Below are positions 16,346 to 26,379 of a stretch of DNA of 64,000 bases, piece after piece. The notes beneath the pieces were generated by a model. It was not told the origin of the DNA. It made no database searches and saw nothing but the letters and a program-made list of their open reading frames with translations. The DNA comes from Streptomyces lunaelactis (lineage in GTDB: Bacteria > Actinomycetota > Actinomycetes > Streptomycetales > Streptomycetaceae). Location: the NCBI RefSeq assembly GCF_003054555.1, contig NZ_CP026304.1, positions 3,286,001 to 3,350,000 of the forward strand, in the 5' to 3' direction. A program made the position numbers and the translations under genes. Within the stretch, counting starts at the first letter, position 1; each line of letters begins with the position of its first letter.

Positions 16346-17641
16346 ATGAGTTCCGACAGCGCCGCCGCGCCGCAGCAGAAGTGGTGGGCGGGCGCGTTCC
16401 AGGGACTGCAGAAGATGGGCCGCAGCCTGCAGTTGCCGATCGCCGTCCTCCCGGCGGCCGGCATCCTCAACCGGCTCGGCCAGCCCGATGTCTTCGGCGC
16501 GGAGGGGCTCGGCTGGGACAACGTCGCCAAGGTGATGGCCGGCGCGGGCGGCGCGCTGCTGGACGGCAACCTCGGCCTGCCCATGCTGTTCTGCGTCGGC
16601 GTCGCGATCGGCATGGCCAAGAAGTCCGACGGCTCCACGGCGCTCGCGGCGGTGGTGGGCTTCCTGGTCTACTACAACGTCCTGCGCCAGTTCCCCGAGG
16701 ACTGTGTGGGCGGGGCAGTCGTGGTGGCCCTGGGCTGCCAGGCGCCCGACGGATCGGTCGCGGCCAATACGTACCAGAATCCGGGCGTCTTCGGCGGCAT
16801 CGTCATCGGCCTGCTGACCGCCTACTTCTGGCAGCGCTACCACCGGACCAAGCTGGTGGACTGGCTCGGCTTCTTCAACGGCCGACGGCTCGTCCCGATC
16901 ATCATGTCCTTCGTCGCCATCGCGTTCGCCGCACTGTGCCTGTGGGTCTGGCCGCCGGTCGGCGACGCGCTGGAGAACTTCAGCGACTGGCTGGTGGGCC
17001 TCGGCTCGTGGGGTGCGGGCATCTTCGGTGTCACCAACCGGGCCCTGCTGGTCATCGGTCTGCACCAGTTCCTGAACGTGCCCATCTGGTTCCAGTTCGG
17101 CAGCTACACCAAGCCGGACGGCGTCGTCGTGCACGGTGACATCACCATGTTCCTGGCGGGCGACCCGAACGCGGGCCAGTTCACCACGGGCTTCTTCCCG
17201 ATCATGATGTTCGCGCTCCCGGCCGCGGCGCTGGCCATCACCCACTGCGCCAAGCCACACCGCCGCAAGGAGGTCGGGGGCCTGATGCTCTCGGTGGCGC
17301 TGACGTCGTTCGTCACCGGCATCACCGAGCCGATCGAGTACTCGTTCCTGTTCGTCGCCCCGCTGCTGTTCGCGATTCACGCGGTGCTCACGGGTGTGTC
17401 GATGGCGGTGAGCTGGGGGCTCGGCGTCCATGACGGCTTCAGCTTCTCGGCGGGCCTGATCGACTACGTCATCAACTGGGGCCTGGCGACCAAGCCCTGG
17501 CTGATCATTCCGATCGGGCTCGGCTTCGCGGTCATGTATTACGCGATCTTCCGGTTCGCGATCACGAAGTTCGATATCCCGACTCCGGGGCGTGAACCGG
17601 AGGAGGTCGAAGCCGAGGTGAAGCGGGACATCACCAAGTAG
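16346..17641 (+). CDS. nagE1: PTS N-acetylglucosamine EIIC permease
   Basis: A 431-residue EIIC membrane permease. It begins MGRSLQLPIAVLPAAGILNRLGQPD, typical of the glucose/GlcNAc family, and has about ten membrane segments. The sugar-site region FVTGITEPIEYSFLFVAPLLF is clear. There is no fused EIIB, which is supplied by nagF. ATG 16346 follows GGGAGGA by five bases. It is controlled by the dre site at 16287 and ends at a strong terminator. It is closely similar to nagE2 downstream, so the pair arose by duplication. Confidence 0.93.
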   Translation: MSSDSAAAPQQKWWAGAFQGLQKMGRSLQLPIAVLPAAGILNRLGQPDVFGAEGLGWDNVAKVMAGAGGALLDGNLGLPMLFCVGVAIGMAKKSDGSTALAAVVGFLVYYNVLRQFPEDCVGGAVVVALGCQAPDGSVAANTYQNPGVFGGIVIGLLTAYFWQRYHRTKLVDWLGFFNGRRLVPIIMSFVAIAFAALCLWVWPPVGDALENFSDWLVGLGSWGAGIFGVTNRALLVIGLHQFLNVPIWFQFGSYTKPDGVVVHGDITMFLAGDPNAGQFTTGFFPIMMFALPAAALAITHCAKPHRRKEVGGLMLSVALTSFVTGITEPIEYSFLFVAPLLFAIHAVLTGVSMAVSWGLGVHDGFSFSAGLIDYVINWGLATKPWLIIPIGLGFAVMYYAIFRFAITKFDIPTPGREPEEVEAEVKRDITK

Positions 17642-17684
17642 AACCGCGGGATTCCGGGCCCCTGCGGCCCTCCCGTAATGACTT

Positions 17685-17719
17685 ATAAGGCCCCTGGACC
17701 TGTCGTCCGGGGGCCTTAT
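17685..17719 (+). terminator. Terminator after nagE1
   Basis: A 15-base stem (ATAAGGCCCCTGGAC paired with its complement, one G-U) with a CTGTC loop, 44 bases after the nagE1 stop, separates nagE1 from the nagE2 promoter. Confidence 0.8.
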
Positions 17720-17790
17720 GTCGTGCATTTCGGAGTATGGCCCAGGCCACAGAAATCGGAGGTTCCTTATCTCGCCCTCACCGTGCTAAA

Positions 17791-17823
17791 ACTGGTCTAC
17801 ACCACTGAGTGGTGTAGACCACG
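17791..17823. promoter_or_regulatory. Double overlapping dre sites upstream of nagE2
   Basis: Two dre-like 16-mers, ACTGGTCTACACCACT (17791-17806) and AGTGGTGTAGACCACG (17808-17823), stand head to head with one base between. Together they contain a perfect inverted repeat of 14 bases (17793-17806 and 17808-17821). They lie about 85 bases before nagE2. Two DasR dimers, or one of two alternative registers, could bind. Confidence 0.88.
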
Positions 17824-17907
17824 CGGCAGTCGCCGCGTTCCCCTTGAGACGCCGCCCTCCCCCGTGTACTGGCCCCTGGCGGCGCCTTGCCCACTTGGAG
17901 GAAGTTG

Positions 17908-19173
<1,266 letters not shown>

Positions 19174-19200
19174 GCCCCGCAGGCCTCACCCGGTCAAGAC

Positions 19201-19241
19201 CGAAGCCCCTGCCCTTTCCGTACGAAAGGGCAGGGGCTTCG
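19201..19241. terminator. Terminator between nagE2 and hydrolase gene
   Basis: A perfect 18-base stem beginning CGAAGCCCCTGCCCTTTC with a five-base CGTAC loop lies between the converging nagE2 stop (19173) and the hydrolase stop (19276). It can terminate both transcripts. Confidence 0.88.
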
Positions 19242-19275
19242 GCGTGCCTGGACTCTGGCCCCAGGGCCTAAGACC

Positions 19276-20028
19276 CTAGATCTCGTAGACCGCGCCCGGG
19301 AAGGCGATCCCGGTCGGCCCTTCGTAGACCGCGCGGGCGTCGTCCAGGTTCTGCTGGCGATCCGTCCACGGCGGGATATGGGTCAGCACAAGCCGCCCGA
19401 CGTTCGCGCGCTGCGCGTGGGCGCCGGCCTCGCGGCCGTTGAGGTGGAGGTCCGGGACGTCCTCCTTGCCGTGCGTGAAGGACGCCTCGCACAGGAACAG
19501 GTCGGTGCCGTCGGCGAGTTCGTGCAGGGCCTCGGAGACACCGGAGTCGCCGGAGTACGTGAGCGTCCTGCCCGCGTGCTCGATACGGATGCCGTACGCC
19601 TCGACGGGGTGGGAGACCCGCTCCGTACGGACGGAGAACGGGCCGATGTCGAAGCTGCCGGACTTGAGCGTGTGGAAGTCGAAGACCTCGCGCATCGCGG
19701 TGGGCGAGGGGGTGTCCGCGTAGGCGGTGGTCAGTCGCTGCTCGGTGCCTTCGGGGCCGTAGACCGGGATGGCGTCGCAGCGGCCGCCGTCGTGGCGGTA
19801 GTAGCGGGCGACGAAGTACCCGCACATGTCGATGCAGTGGTCCGCGTGGAGGTGGCTGAGGAAGATGGCGTCGAGGTCGTAGAGACCGACATGGCGCTGC
19901 AGCTCGCCGAGGGCACCGTTGCCCATGTCGAGGAGCAGCCGGAAGCCGTCGGCCTCTACGAGGTAGCTCGAGCAGGCCGAATCCGCGGACGGAAACGACC
20001 CCGAGCAGCCGACGACGGTGAGCTTCAT
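19276..20028 (-). CDS. Metallo-beta-lactamase-fold hydrolase (RNase Z-like)
   Basis: A 250-residue single-domain MBL-fold enzyme. It starts KLTVVGCSGSFPSADSACSS, like RNase Z/cyclic-phosphodiesterase-type members, carries the zinc motif LSHLHADHCID (HxHxDH), a later YSGDSG aspartate and THIPPW histidine. The substrate could be a nucleotide cyclic phosphate or RNA, but the long flexible arm of true RNase Z is absent, so a general phosphodiesterase or hydrolase is the safest call. A GGAGG site precedes ATG 20028. The gene is convergent with nagE2. Confidence 0.87.
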   Translation of the reverse strand: MKLTVVGCSGSFPSADSACSSYLVEADGFRLLLDMGNGALGELQRHVGLYDLDAIFLSHLHADHCIDMCGYFVARYYRHDGGRCDAIPVYGPEGTEQRLTTAYADTPSPTAMREVFDFHTLKSGSFDIGPFSVRTERVSHPVEAYGIRIEHAGRTLTYSGDSGVSEALHELADGTDLFLCEASFTHGKEDVPDLHLNGREAGAHAQRANVGRLVLTHIPPWTDRQQNLDDARAVYEGPTGIAFPGAVYEI

Positions 20029-20187
20029 GGAGCTTGAACCTCCGTTGACGGGGAGGGCTGGGGGAGGGTCGTGCGGTCTGTTGAGCGTAAGGCGCGAAAC
20101 GGCTGGTCGCTCCTCGGTGGCTGTCCGTTGTGGGGGAACTCACCTGCGGTGTCACCGGTTCGGGGGCTCGGGGCCCTGTGGTGGGGT

Positions 20188-20361
20188 GGGCCGGGGCGTT
20201 GTCGGTTGCTGCCCGGTGGGTGGTTTCCTCAGTGCCCGGTCATGCGGTCGAGCTGGGCCGGGGCGTTGTCGGTTGCGGCCGGTGGGTGGTTTCCTCAGTG
20301 CCCGGTCATGCGGTCGAGCTGGGCCGGGGCGTTGTCGGTTGCTGCCGGTGGGTGGTTTCCA
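20188..20361 (+). repeat. 66-67 bp tandem direct repeat, 2.6 copies
   Basis: A unit beginning GGGCCGGGGCGTTGTCGGTT starts at 20188 (67 bp), 20255 (66 bp) and 20321 (40 bp, partial). Copies are almost identical apart from one extra C and one substitution. It lies in the gene-free gap 20029-20471 between the hydrolase and the PemK-like gene. The first two copies contain TTTCCTCAGTGCCCGGTCAT. It is too few and too long for a CRISPR; it looks like a recent tandem duplication. Confidence 0.85.
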
Positions 20362-20383
20362 CCGGCGAGCCGCAGGCACTCGG

Positions 20384-20433
20384 GGCGCCGCGCCCGTGGG
20401 GTGGGGCCGGCGCCGCGCCCGTGGGGTGGGCCC
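20384..20433 (+). repeat. 25-bp tandem repeat, two copies
   Basis: GGCGCCGCGCCCGTGGGGTG starts at 20384 and again at 20409 (period 25 bp), directly downstream of the 66-bp repeat and 40 bases before the next gene. The rest of the gap 20029-20471 shows nothing recognisable. Confidence 0.75.
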
Positions 20434-20471
20434 GGGGCGCGTCGGGGTGTGCGCCGGTAGCGTCTGGGGGT

Positions 20472-20929
20472 ATGGACACGTCGTGGTGGCTCGCGGTGCT
20501 CGCCGTGGTGGTGATCGCGCTGGTCACCGCAGTGATGGACGGCGGGGCGGGCAGCCGTCGTCCGGGTGGGCGGTCAGGCCGCCGGGCCGTCCGGCCGGCC
20601 CACGGCGCGGGCCGGAGCGGCGGCCGCGGCCGGGTGAGATCTGGTGGGCGGAGGTCCCGTACGAGGACGGCCCCGGGTCGAAGGACAGGCCGTGCCTGGT
20701 GTTGACGGTGCGGGGCGGGACGGTGCAGGTCGCGAAGATCACCAGCAAGTACCACGACGAGCGCCCGGGCGTGATCTCCCTGCCGCCGGGCACGGTGGGC
20801 GATGCGCGGGGCAGGCCGAGCTTTCTGGAAACGGATGAGCTGCGGGATGTGGGGCTGTGGGAGTTCCGGCGCCGGGTGGGAGTGCTCGACCCGACGGTGT
20901 GGGACCAGGTCCGGCACCTCGCGGCGTGA
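20472..20929 (+). pseudogene. PemK/MazF-like protein with membrane anchor, frameshifted
   Basis: The first frame starts ATG 20472 and encodes a membrane anchor (MDTSWWLAVLAVVVIALVTA) and an Arg/Gly-rich linker. The C-terminal domain is in another frame: PRPGEIWWAEVPYEDG, RPCLVLTV, VQVAKITSKYHDERPGVISL and FLETDELRDV, ending at 20929. This is the PemK/MazF fold of toxin endoribonucleases. Homologues I remember in Streptomyces have anchor and toxin-like domain in one chain, so one base appears missing between about 20535 and 20636. No antitoxin gene is adjacent. A sequencing error is possible; the call as pseudogene is provisional. Confidence 0.65.
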
Positions 20930-21077
20930 GCCGGGGGAGGCGTCCGCACCCCCGGCCGGGCAAGCTCGCGCGGCGAGGACGCCCGGTCTTCCCGGGGGGC
21001 GCGGCGCGAAGCCGCCTGCCCTGCGGGGCCCCGGTGCGCCGCTACCCCCGGATGGCCGAGAGCCCGAGCCGCAAGGC

Positions 21078-22306
<1,229 letters not shown>

Positions 22307-22408
22307 GACGTGGGCTCCTGATCGGGGAGTGGAAGGCAGTGTGCGCGCGGCTCTGGCCCCCGCGCTCGGGGGGTGGTGCGGTGGGTGCGCCCGGGGCCGG
22401 TGCCTGGG

Positions 22409-22525
22409 TCAGTACGCGGCGCGCGCCGTACACATCGCGCTTGCGAGGCGGCACAGGTCGACGTGCAGCCGCGCCACGAGCAGCACGGTGCTCGGCGTCT
22501 TGTCGCTCACGTCATGGGGAACCAT
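22409..22525 (-). CDS. Cysteine-containing leader peptide of the cys genes
   Basis: A 38-codon frame starting at ATG 22525 and ending with TGA at 22409-22411. The peptide contains LLVARLHVDLCRLASAMC, which matches the short 'putative leader peptides' found before sulfur-metabolism genes in Streptomyces. It has two cysteine codons (residues 25 and 32) eight codons before the stop. It ends 103 bases upstream of cysO. Such peptides are thought to act by attenuation, with ribosome stalling at cysteine codons when cysteine is scarce; no obvious alternative hairpins were worked out here. Confidence 0.82.
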   Translation of the reverse strand: MVPHDVSDKTPSTVLLVARLHVDLCRLASAMCTARAAY

Positions 22526-22591
22526 GCGGTCATCGTATCGATTCCCCGTCCGGGTTCCGGAGTGTGATCTCGCATGCTGGACGTACCGTGC

Positions 22592-22980
22592 TCAGCATGC
22601 GGTCCGCGGGAGGTAGGTGATCGAGGGCGCTCCGGTCGTCGGATGCGTGCTGACCTCGGCGTTGACCTCGTAGACCTCGGCGAGCAGCTCCGGTGTGAGG
22701 ACGTCGCACGGGGCGCCCGAGGCGACGATCCGCCCGGCCCGCAGGACGTAGATCCGGTCGCAGTAGTACGCGGCGAGGTTCAGGTCGTGCAGGGCGAGCA
22801 GATTCGTCGTCCCCAGCTCGCGGATCAGGCCGAGGATCTCGAGCTGGTAGCGGATGTCGAGATGGTTCGTCGAGGACGACAAGGGTCGGCTTCTGGACCA
22901 ACGCCCGTGCCACCAGGGCTCGTTGGCGTTCGCCGCCGGAGAGCGCCCCTGCCACCCCGGACCTCGAGGTGGCTGGACGC
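22592..22980 (-). pseudogene. Truncated and frameshifted siderophore-type ABC ATPase
   Basis: Remnant of a FecE/FhuC-like ATP-binding protein. It starts abruptly at ALSGGERQRALVARAL and continues KPTLVVLDEP, then the frame changes to TNHLDIRYQLEILGLIRELG, LLALHDLNLAAYYCDRIYVL and the usual C-terminus to 22592. The Walker A half is missing. At the frame change (about 22870) the sequence GACGAACCATCTC would become the normal DEPTNHLD coding sequence if GACGAACC were present twice, so an eight-base copy was probably lost by slippage. It sits between mec and the leader peptide, splitting the sulfur genes. No permease genes are present. Confidence 0.85.
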
Positions 22981-23045
22981 GGACGCAGCATCACCGCCAG
23001 TGATGTTGCGTAACGCAAGCCTGTCGATTCGCGACGAGCAGTTGA

Positions 23046-23465
23046 CTATGCCTCGACGACCTTGACCTCTTCCTCGGTGATCTCGCCGTCGACGATGCGG
23101 AACGAGCGGAACTGGAAGGGGCCCGCCTCGTCGGTGTCGGCGGTGGAGACCAGGACGTAGTGGGCGCCCGGCTCATTCGCATAGCTGATGTCCGTACGGG
23201 AGGGGTACGCCTCGGTCGCGGTGTGCGAGTGGTAGATGATCACCGGCTCTTCGTCGCGGTCGTCCATCTCGCGGTAGAGCTTGAACAGATCCGCCGAGTC
23301 GAACTCGTAGAACGTGGGCGAGCGGGCCGCGTTCAGCATCGGGATGAAGCGCTCGGGGCGGCCGCTGCCCTCCGGGCCCGCGACCACGCCGCAGGCCTCG
23401 TCGGGGTGGTCGGCGCGGGCGTGCGCGACGATCTGGTCGAACAGGGCCTGGGTCAGGGTCAGCAT
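23046..23465 (-). CDS. mec: JAMM/M67 metallopeptidase, CysO-cysteine peptidase type
   Basis: A 139-residue single-domain JAB1/MPN peptidase. Glu23 in DEACGVV and the zinc motif in IIYHSHTATEAYPSRTD (HxH, then SxxD) are all present. Mycobacterial Mec releases cysteine from the CysO-cysteine adduct and is encoded with cysO and cysM; here it lies in the same orientation upstream of cysO, separated by an ABC ATPase remnant. It could also remove the Met-Arg tail of CysO (inference). Fold and length are typical. Confidence 0.92.
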   Translation of the reverse strand: MLTLTQALFDQIVAHARADHPDEACGVVAGPEGSGRPERFIPMLNAARSPTFYEFDSADLFKLYREMDDRDEEPVIIYHSHTATEAYPSRTDISYANEPGAHYVLVSTADTDEAGPFQFRSFRIVDGEITEEEVKVVEA

Positions 23466-23485
23466 GCCGATCAGGATAAGCAGAA

Positions 23486-23522
23486 GGGCCGGTCCGTACC
23501 GAGGAGTGGTACGAACCGGCCC
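23486..23522 (-). terminator. Terminator after amino-acid permease
   Basis: A 15-base stem (GGGCCGGTCCGTACC with one mismatch) and seven-base loop between the permease stop at 23547 and the mec start at 23465, isolating the two minus-strand units. Confidence 0.78.
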
Positions 23523-23546
23523 GAATGCTGGACGTGGACCTTACGC

Positions 23547-24977
23547 TCAGCGCTTGACGAAGGCCGCACCCTGCGGGTTGCGCTTCTTCAGCACCAGGTA
23601 GGAGACGGCCAGGAGCAGGCCCCACAGCGGCGCGACGTACAGCGAGACCCGCGCGTCCTTGTCGATGCCCATCATCACGATGACCATGACGATGAAGAGC
23701 AGCGCGAACCAGCTGGTGTAGGGGGCGCCGGGCGCCTTGAAGGTGGACTGCGGCAGCTCACCGCGGTCCGCCTTGGCCCGGAACTTGATCTGGCAGACCA
23801 GGATCATGATCCAGGCCCACATGCCGGAGATGGTCGCGAAGGAGACGACGTAGTTGAACGCCTCGCCCGGAGCCTTGTAGTTGATCCAGACGCCGACCAG
23901 CATCAGCGCGGCGGAGAAGGACGTGCCGATCAGCGGCAGGCCGTTCTTCGTCAGCTTGGTGAAGGCCTTCGGGCCCTGACCGTTGAGCGCCAGGTCGCGC
24001 AGCATACGGCCGGTGGAGTACATACCCGAGTTGCAGGACGAGAGCGCGGCCGTGAGGACGACGAAGTTCACGATCGCGGCGCCGATGCCGAGGCCCATCT
24101 TCTCGAAGGCGGCGACGAACGGCGAGACGCCCGGCTGGAAGTGGGTCCAGGGAACCACCGACAGGATCATGATCAGCGCGCCGACGTAGAAGACGGCGAT
24201 ACGCCACGGCACGGTGTTGATGGCCTTGGGCAGCGTCTTCTCCGGGTCCTTGGACTCGCCGGCCGTGACGCCGACCAGTTCGACCGCGAGGAAGGCGAAC
24301 ATCACGAGCTGCAGGGTCATCAGCGTGCCGCCGATGCCCTTGGGGAAGAAGCCGCCGTCTGCCCACAGGTGCGTCACGGACGCCGTGTCACCGGCGTCGG
24401 AGAAGCCGATCGTGAGCACACCGGCGCAGATGAGGATCATGCCGATGATGGCCGTCACCTTGACCATCGAGAACCAGAACTCCAGCTCACCGAAGAGCTT
24501 CACGGAGATCAGGTTCGCGCCGTACAGGATGACCGTGAAGACCAGCGCGGAGAGCCATTGCGGGATGTCCCACCAGTACGTCATGTACGTGGCTGCCGCG
24601 GTGACTTCGGTGATTCCGGTGACGACCCAGAAGAGCCAGTACGTCCAGCCGGTGACGAAGCCCGCGAAGGGACCGACGAGCTCACGCGCGTACTCGGAGA
24701 AGGAACCCGAGACGGGGCGGTACATGAGCAGCTCGCCCAGGGCCCGCATGATGAAGAAGATGACCAGGCCCGCGATGGCGTAGGCCAGGATAAGGCTGGG
24801 GCCGGCCTTGGAGATGCCCTTGCCCGCGCCGAGGAAGAGGCCGGTGCCGATGGCACCGCCGATCGCGATCATCTGGATCTGACGAGCGCCCAGTCCGCGC
24901 TGGTAGCCCTCGTCCGTGCCTGCCGCGGACCCCGCGGCCTCATTGCCGTCGTGCTGGTCGACCTGCAGTGAGGTCAT
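23547..24977 (-). CDS. Amino-acid permease, APC superfamily
   Basis: A 476-residue transporter with 12 predicted membrane helices. The start of the core, QIQMIAIGGAIGTGLFLGAG, is the hallmark of the amino-acid/polyamine/organocation AAT family (GABA, aromatic, D-Ser/D-Ala/Gly transporters). ALSSCNSGMYSTGRML and GELLMYRPVSGSFSEYA support this. Substrate cannot be told from sequence. ATG 24977 has AAGGGCG upstream; ATG 24998 is an alternative. It is monocistronic. Confidence 0.92.
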   Translation of the reverse strand: MTSLQVDQHDGNEAAGSAAGTDEGYQRGLGARQIQMIAIGGAIGTGLFLGAGKGISKAGPSLILAYAIAGLVIFFIMRALGELLMYRPVSGSFSEYARELVGPFAGFVTGWTYWLFWVVTGITEVTAAATYMTYWWDIPQWLSALVFTVILYGANLISVKLFGELEFWFSMVKVTAIIGMILICAGVLTIGFSDAGDTASVTHLWADGGFFPKGIGGTLMTLQLVMFAFLAVELVGVTAGESKDPEKTLPKAINTVPWRIAVFYVGALIMILSVVPWTHFQPGVSPFVAAFEKMGLGIGAAIVNFVVLTAALSSCNSGMYSTGRMLRDLALNGQGPKAFTKLTKNGLPLIGTSFSAALMLVGVWINYKAPGEAFNYVVSFATISGMWAWIMILVCQIKFRAKADRGELPQSTFKAPGAPYTSWFALLFIVMVIVMMGIDKDARVSLYVAPLWGLLLAVSYLVLKKRNPQGAAFVKR

Positions 24978-25309
24978 GGTGATGCGCCCTTTCTCCATGC
25001 TGATCCGCGCCCGCGGCAACGCCGCGCGACTGCGGACCAGGTCCTGATCCCCCCGGATGTGGATGGAGTGCTACCGGCGGTCAGCCGGCCAAAGCGCCCT
25101 CGGGACATGGGTGGCGTCCCCCGAGCGGTCGTGAAGATTTATCACGGCTGCAACAGTGATCCACTCGGAAAGTTGTGGCGCACGCCACACGGAGAAGCGG
25201 ACAAAACTCACCCGGCAGCGCAAAGTCGTCGACTGCGGTGACATGATCGTTATCCGGATTTGAGTGTCCGTTGAGCGAACAACGCACGGCGTCCAGGGGT
25301 TGGCGGCCG
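24978..25309. other. 332-base gap without recognised genes
   Basis: The region upstream of the permease to the DUF2017 stop is less GC-rich than its surroundings. Short frames exist but have no good start site or family resemblance. It should hold the permease promoter; I could not assign -35/-10 boxes with confidence. Confidence 0.5.
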
Positions 25310-25903
25310 TCAGGACATCAGGGTGTCGACGAGCGTCTCCTGCAGCGCGCCGAGCCACAGATACGCCATCACCATCGGCTTGCGCGGGTCGGAGTCCGGC
25401 AGCCGGTAGAGCTCGGCGTTCTCGTCCTCGTCGCCGACCTCGAGCCGGGTGCCGATGGTGAGGCGCAGGTCGTTGAGTGCGCCGAGCCAGTGCAGGGACT
25501 CGTCGGCGGTGAGCTTGAGTACGGCGCCGCCCTCGCCGGTCGCGGTCAGCGAGTCCAGGCTGCGGACGACCGCGATCGCGTCCGCGCGCTTGCGGGAGCG
25601 CAGGTCCGTCTCGGTGAAGCGCCTGAACTCCGCGGAGAGTGCCCGCAGTTCCTCGTCCTGCTCGTCGGCGTCGGGACCGGCGTACGCCTCCGGGAAGAGC
25701 CGGGCGAGCGCCGGGTCGGCGGGCGGCTCACTGGGCCCCTCGGCGAACAGCGCGGCCAGCGGGTCCTCGCCCTCGACCGGCTCGTCACCGGGTCCGATGA
25801 GCTCGAGCAGCTGTGCGGCGAGCGAGCGCAGGATCGCGATCTCGACCTCGTCGAGGGGGACGGCCGCGCCGCCGCCGGGTACCGGCTCGAAGTGACCGGC
25901 CAT
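25310..25903 (-). CDS. DUF2017 domain protein downstream of clpS
   Basis: A 197-residue DUF2017 protein, an actinobacterial family regularly encoded directly after clpS. It starts HFEPVPGGGAAVPLDEVEIAI, has an acidic middle, and ends in a helical segment ALQETLVDTLMS. Conserved patterns include LRSLAAQLLELI, RLFPEAY and ESLHWLGALNDLRLTIGTRL. The ATG at 25903 overlaps the clpS stop as TGATG, indicating coupled translation. No catalytic residues are known; a role with ClpS or the Clp protease is only inferred from position. Confidence 0.9.
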   Translation of the reverse strand: MAGHFEPVPGGGAAVPLDEVEIAILRSLAAQLLELIGPGDEPVEGEDPLAALFAEGPSEPPADPALARLFPEAYAGPDADEQDEELRALSAEFRRFTETDLRSRKRADAIAVVRSLDSLTATGEGGAVLKLTADESLHWLGALNDLRLTIGTRLEVGDEDENAELYRLPDSDPRKPMVMAYLWLGALQETLVDTLMS

Positions 25904-26217
25904 CAGAACCGGTCCTGGGAGAGCGTCGCCCACAGCCCGTAACCGTGCATGGCCTGCACGTCCCGCTCCATCTCCTCGCGGCTGCCGCTGGAGACGACCG
26001 CGCGTCCCTTGTGATGGACGTCGAGCATCAGCTTGTGCGCCTTGTCCTTGGAGTAGCCGAAGTAGGCCTGGAAGACATAGGTGACGTAGCTCATCAGATT
26101 GACGGGATCGTTGTGGACGAGCGTCACCCAAGGCACATCCGGCTCGGGTACCGCGAAGGTCTCCTCAGCCGACTCGGGGCGTTCGATCTCTGTGGGAGCA
26201 ACACTCACCCGGCCCAT
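25903..26217 (-). CDS. clpS: ATP-dependent Clp protease adaptor ClpS
   Basis: A 104-residue adaptor that delivers N-end-rule substrates to the Clp ATPase. The core shows [42 protein letters not shown] and [19 protein letters not shown], which include the Asn-Asp and His residues of the N-degron pocket. The start is uncertain: ATG 26217 (used here) or GTG 26208. It forms a two-gene operon with the DUF2017 gene and is divergent from pncB. Confidence 0.94.
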   Translation of the reverse strand: MGRVSVAPTEIERPESAEETFAVPEPDVPWVTLVHNDPVNLMSYVTYVFQAYFGYSKDKAHKLMLDVHHKGRAVVSSGSREEMERDVQAMHGYGLWATLSQDRF

Positions 26218-26379
26218 GCTGCCACCCACGGGGGCGCAGCGCATAAACGGGCTTACATCTCGTCACTCTGACGAGATGTGCGCTACCCTGCTTGCCATGC
26301 TGCATCTCCCGGGGGACGACCCCCGGACCCCCGGCCGATCCGGTCGGCGGCCAGAGACGAATGTGCGAGGTTGACCGTC

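Noticed and set aside
20188..20433. Repeats considered as a CRISPR array
   Set aside because: The units are 66 and 25 bp, directly adjacent without unique spacers, and no cas genes are near.
23160..24971. Plus-strand 603-codon frame opposite the amino-acid permease
   Set aside because: It is a shadow; the minus strand has a full APC transporter with ribosome binding site and terminator.
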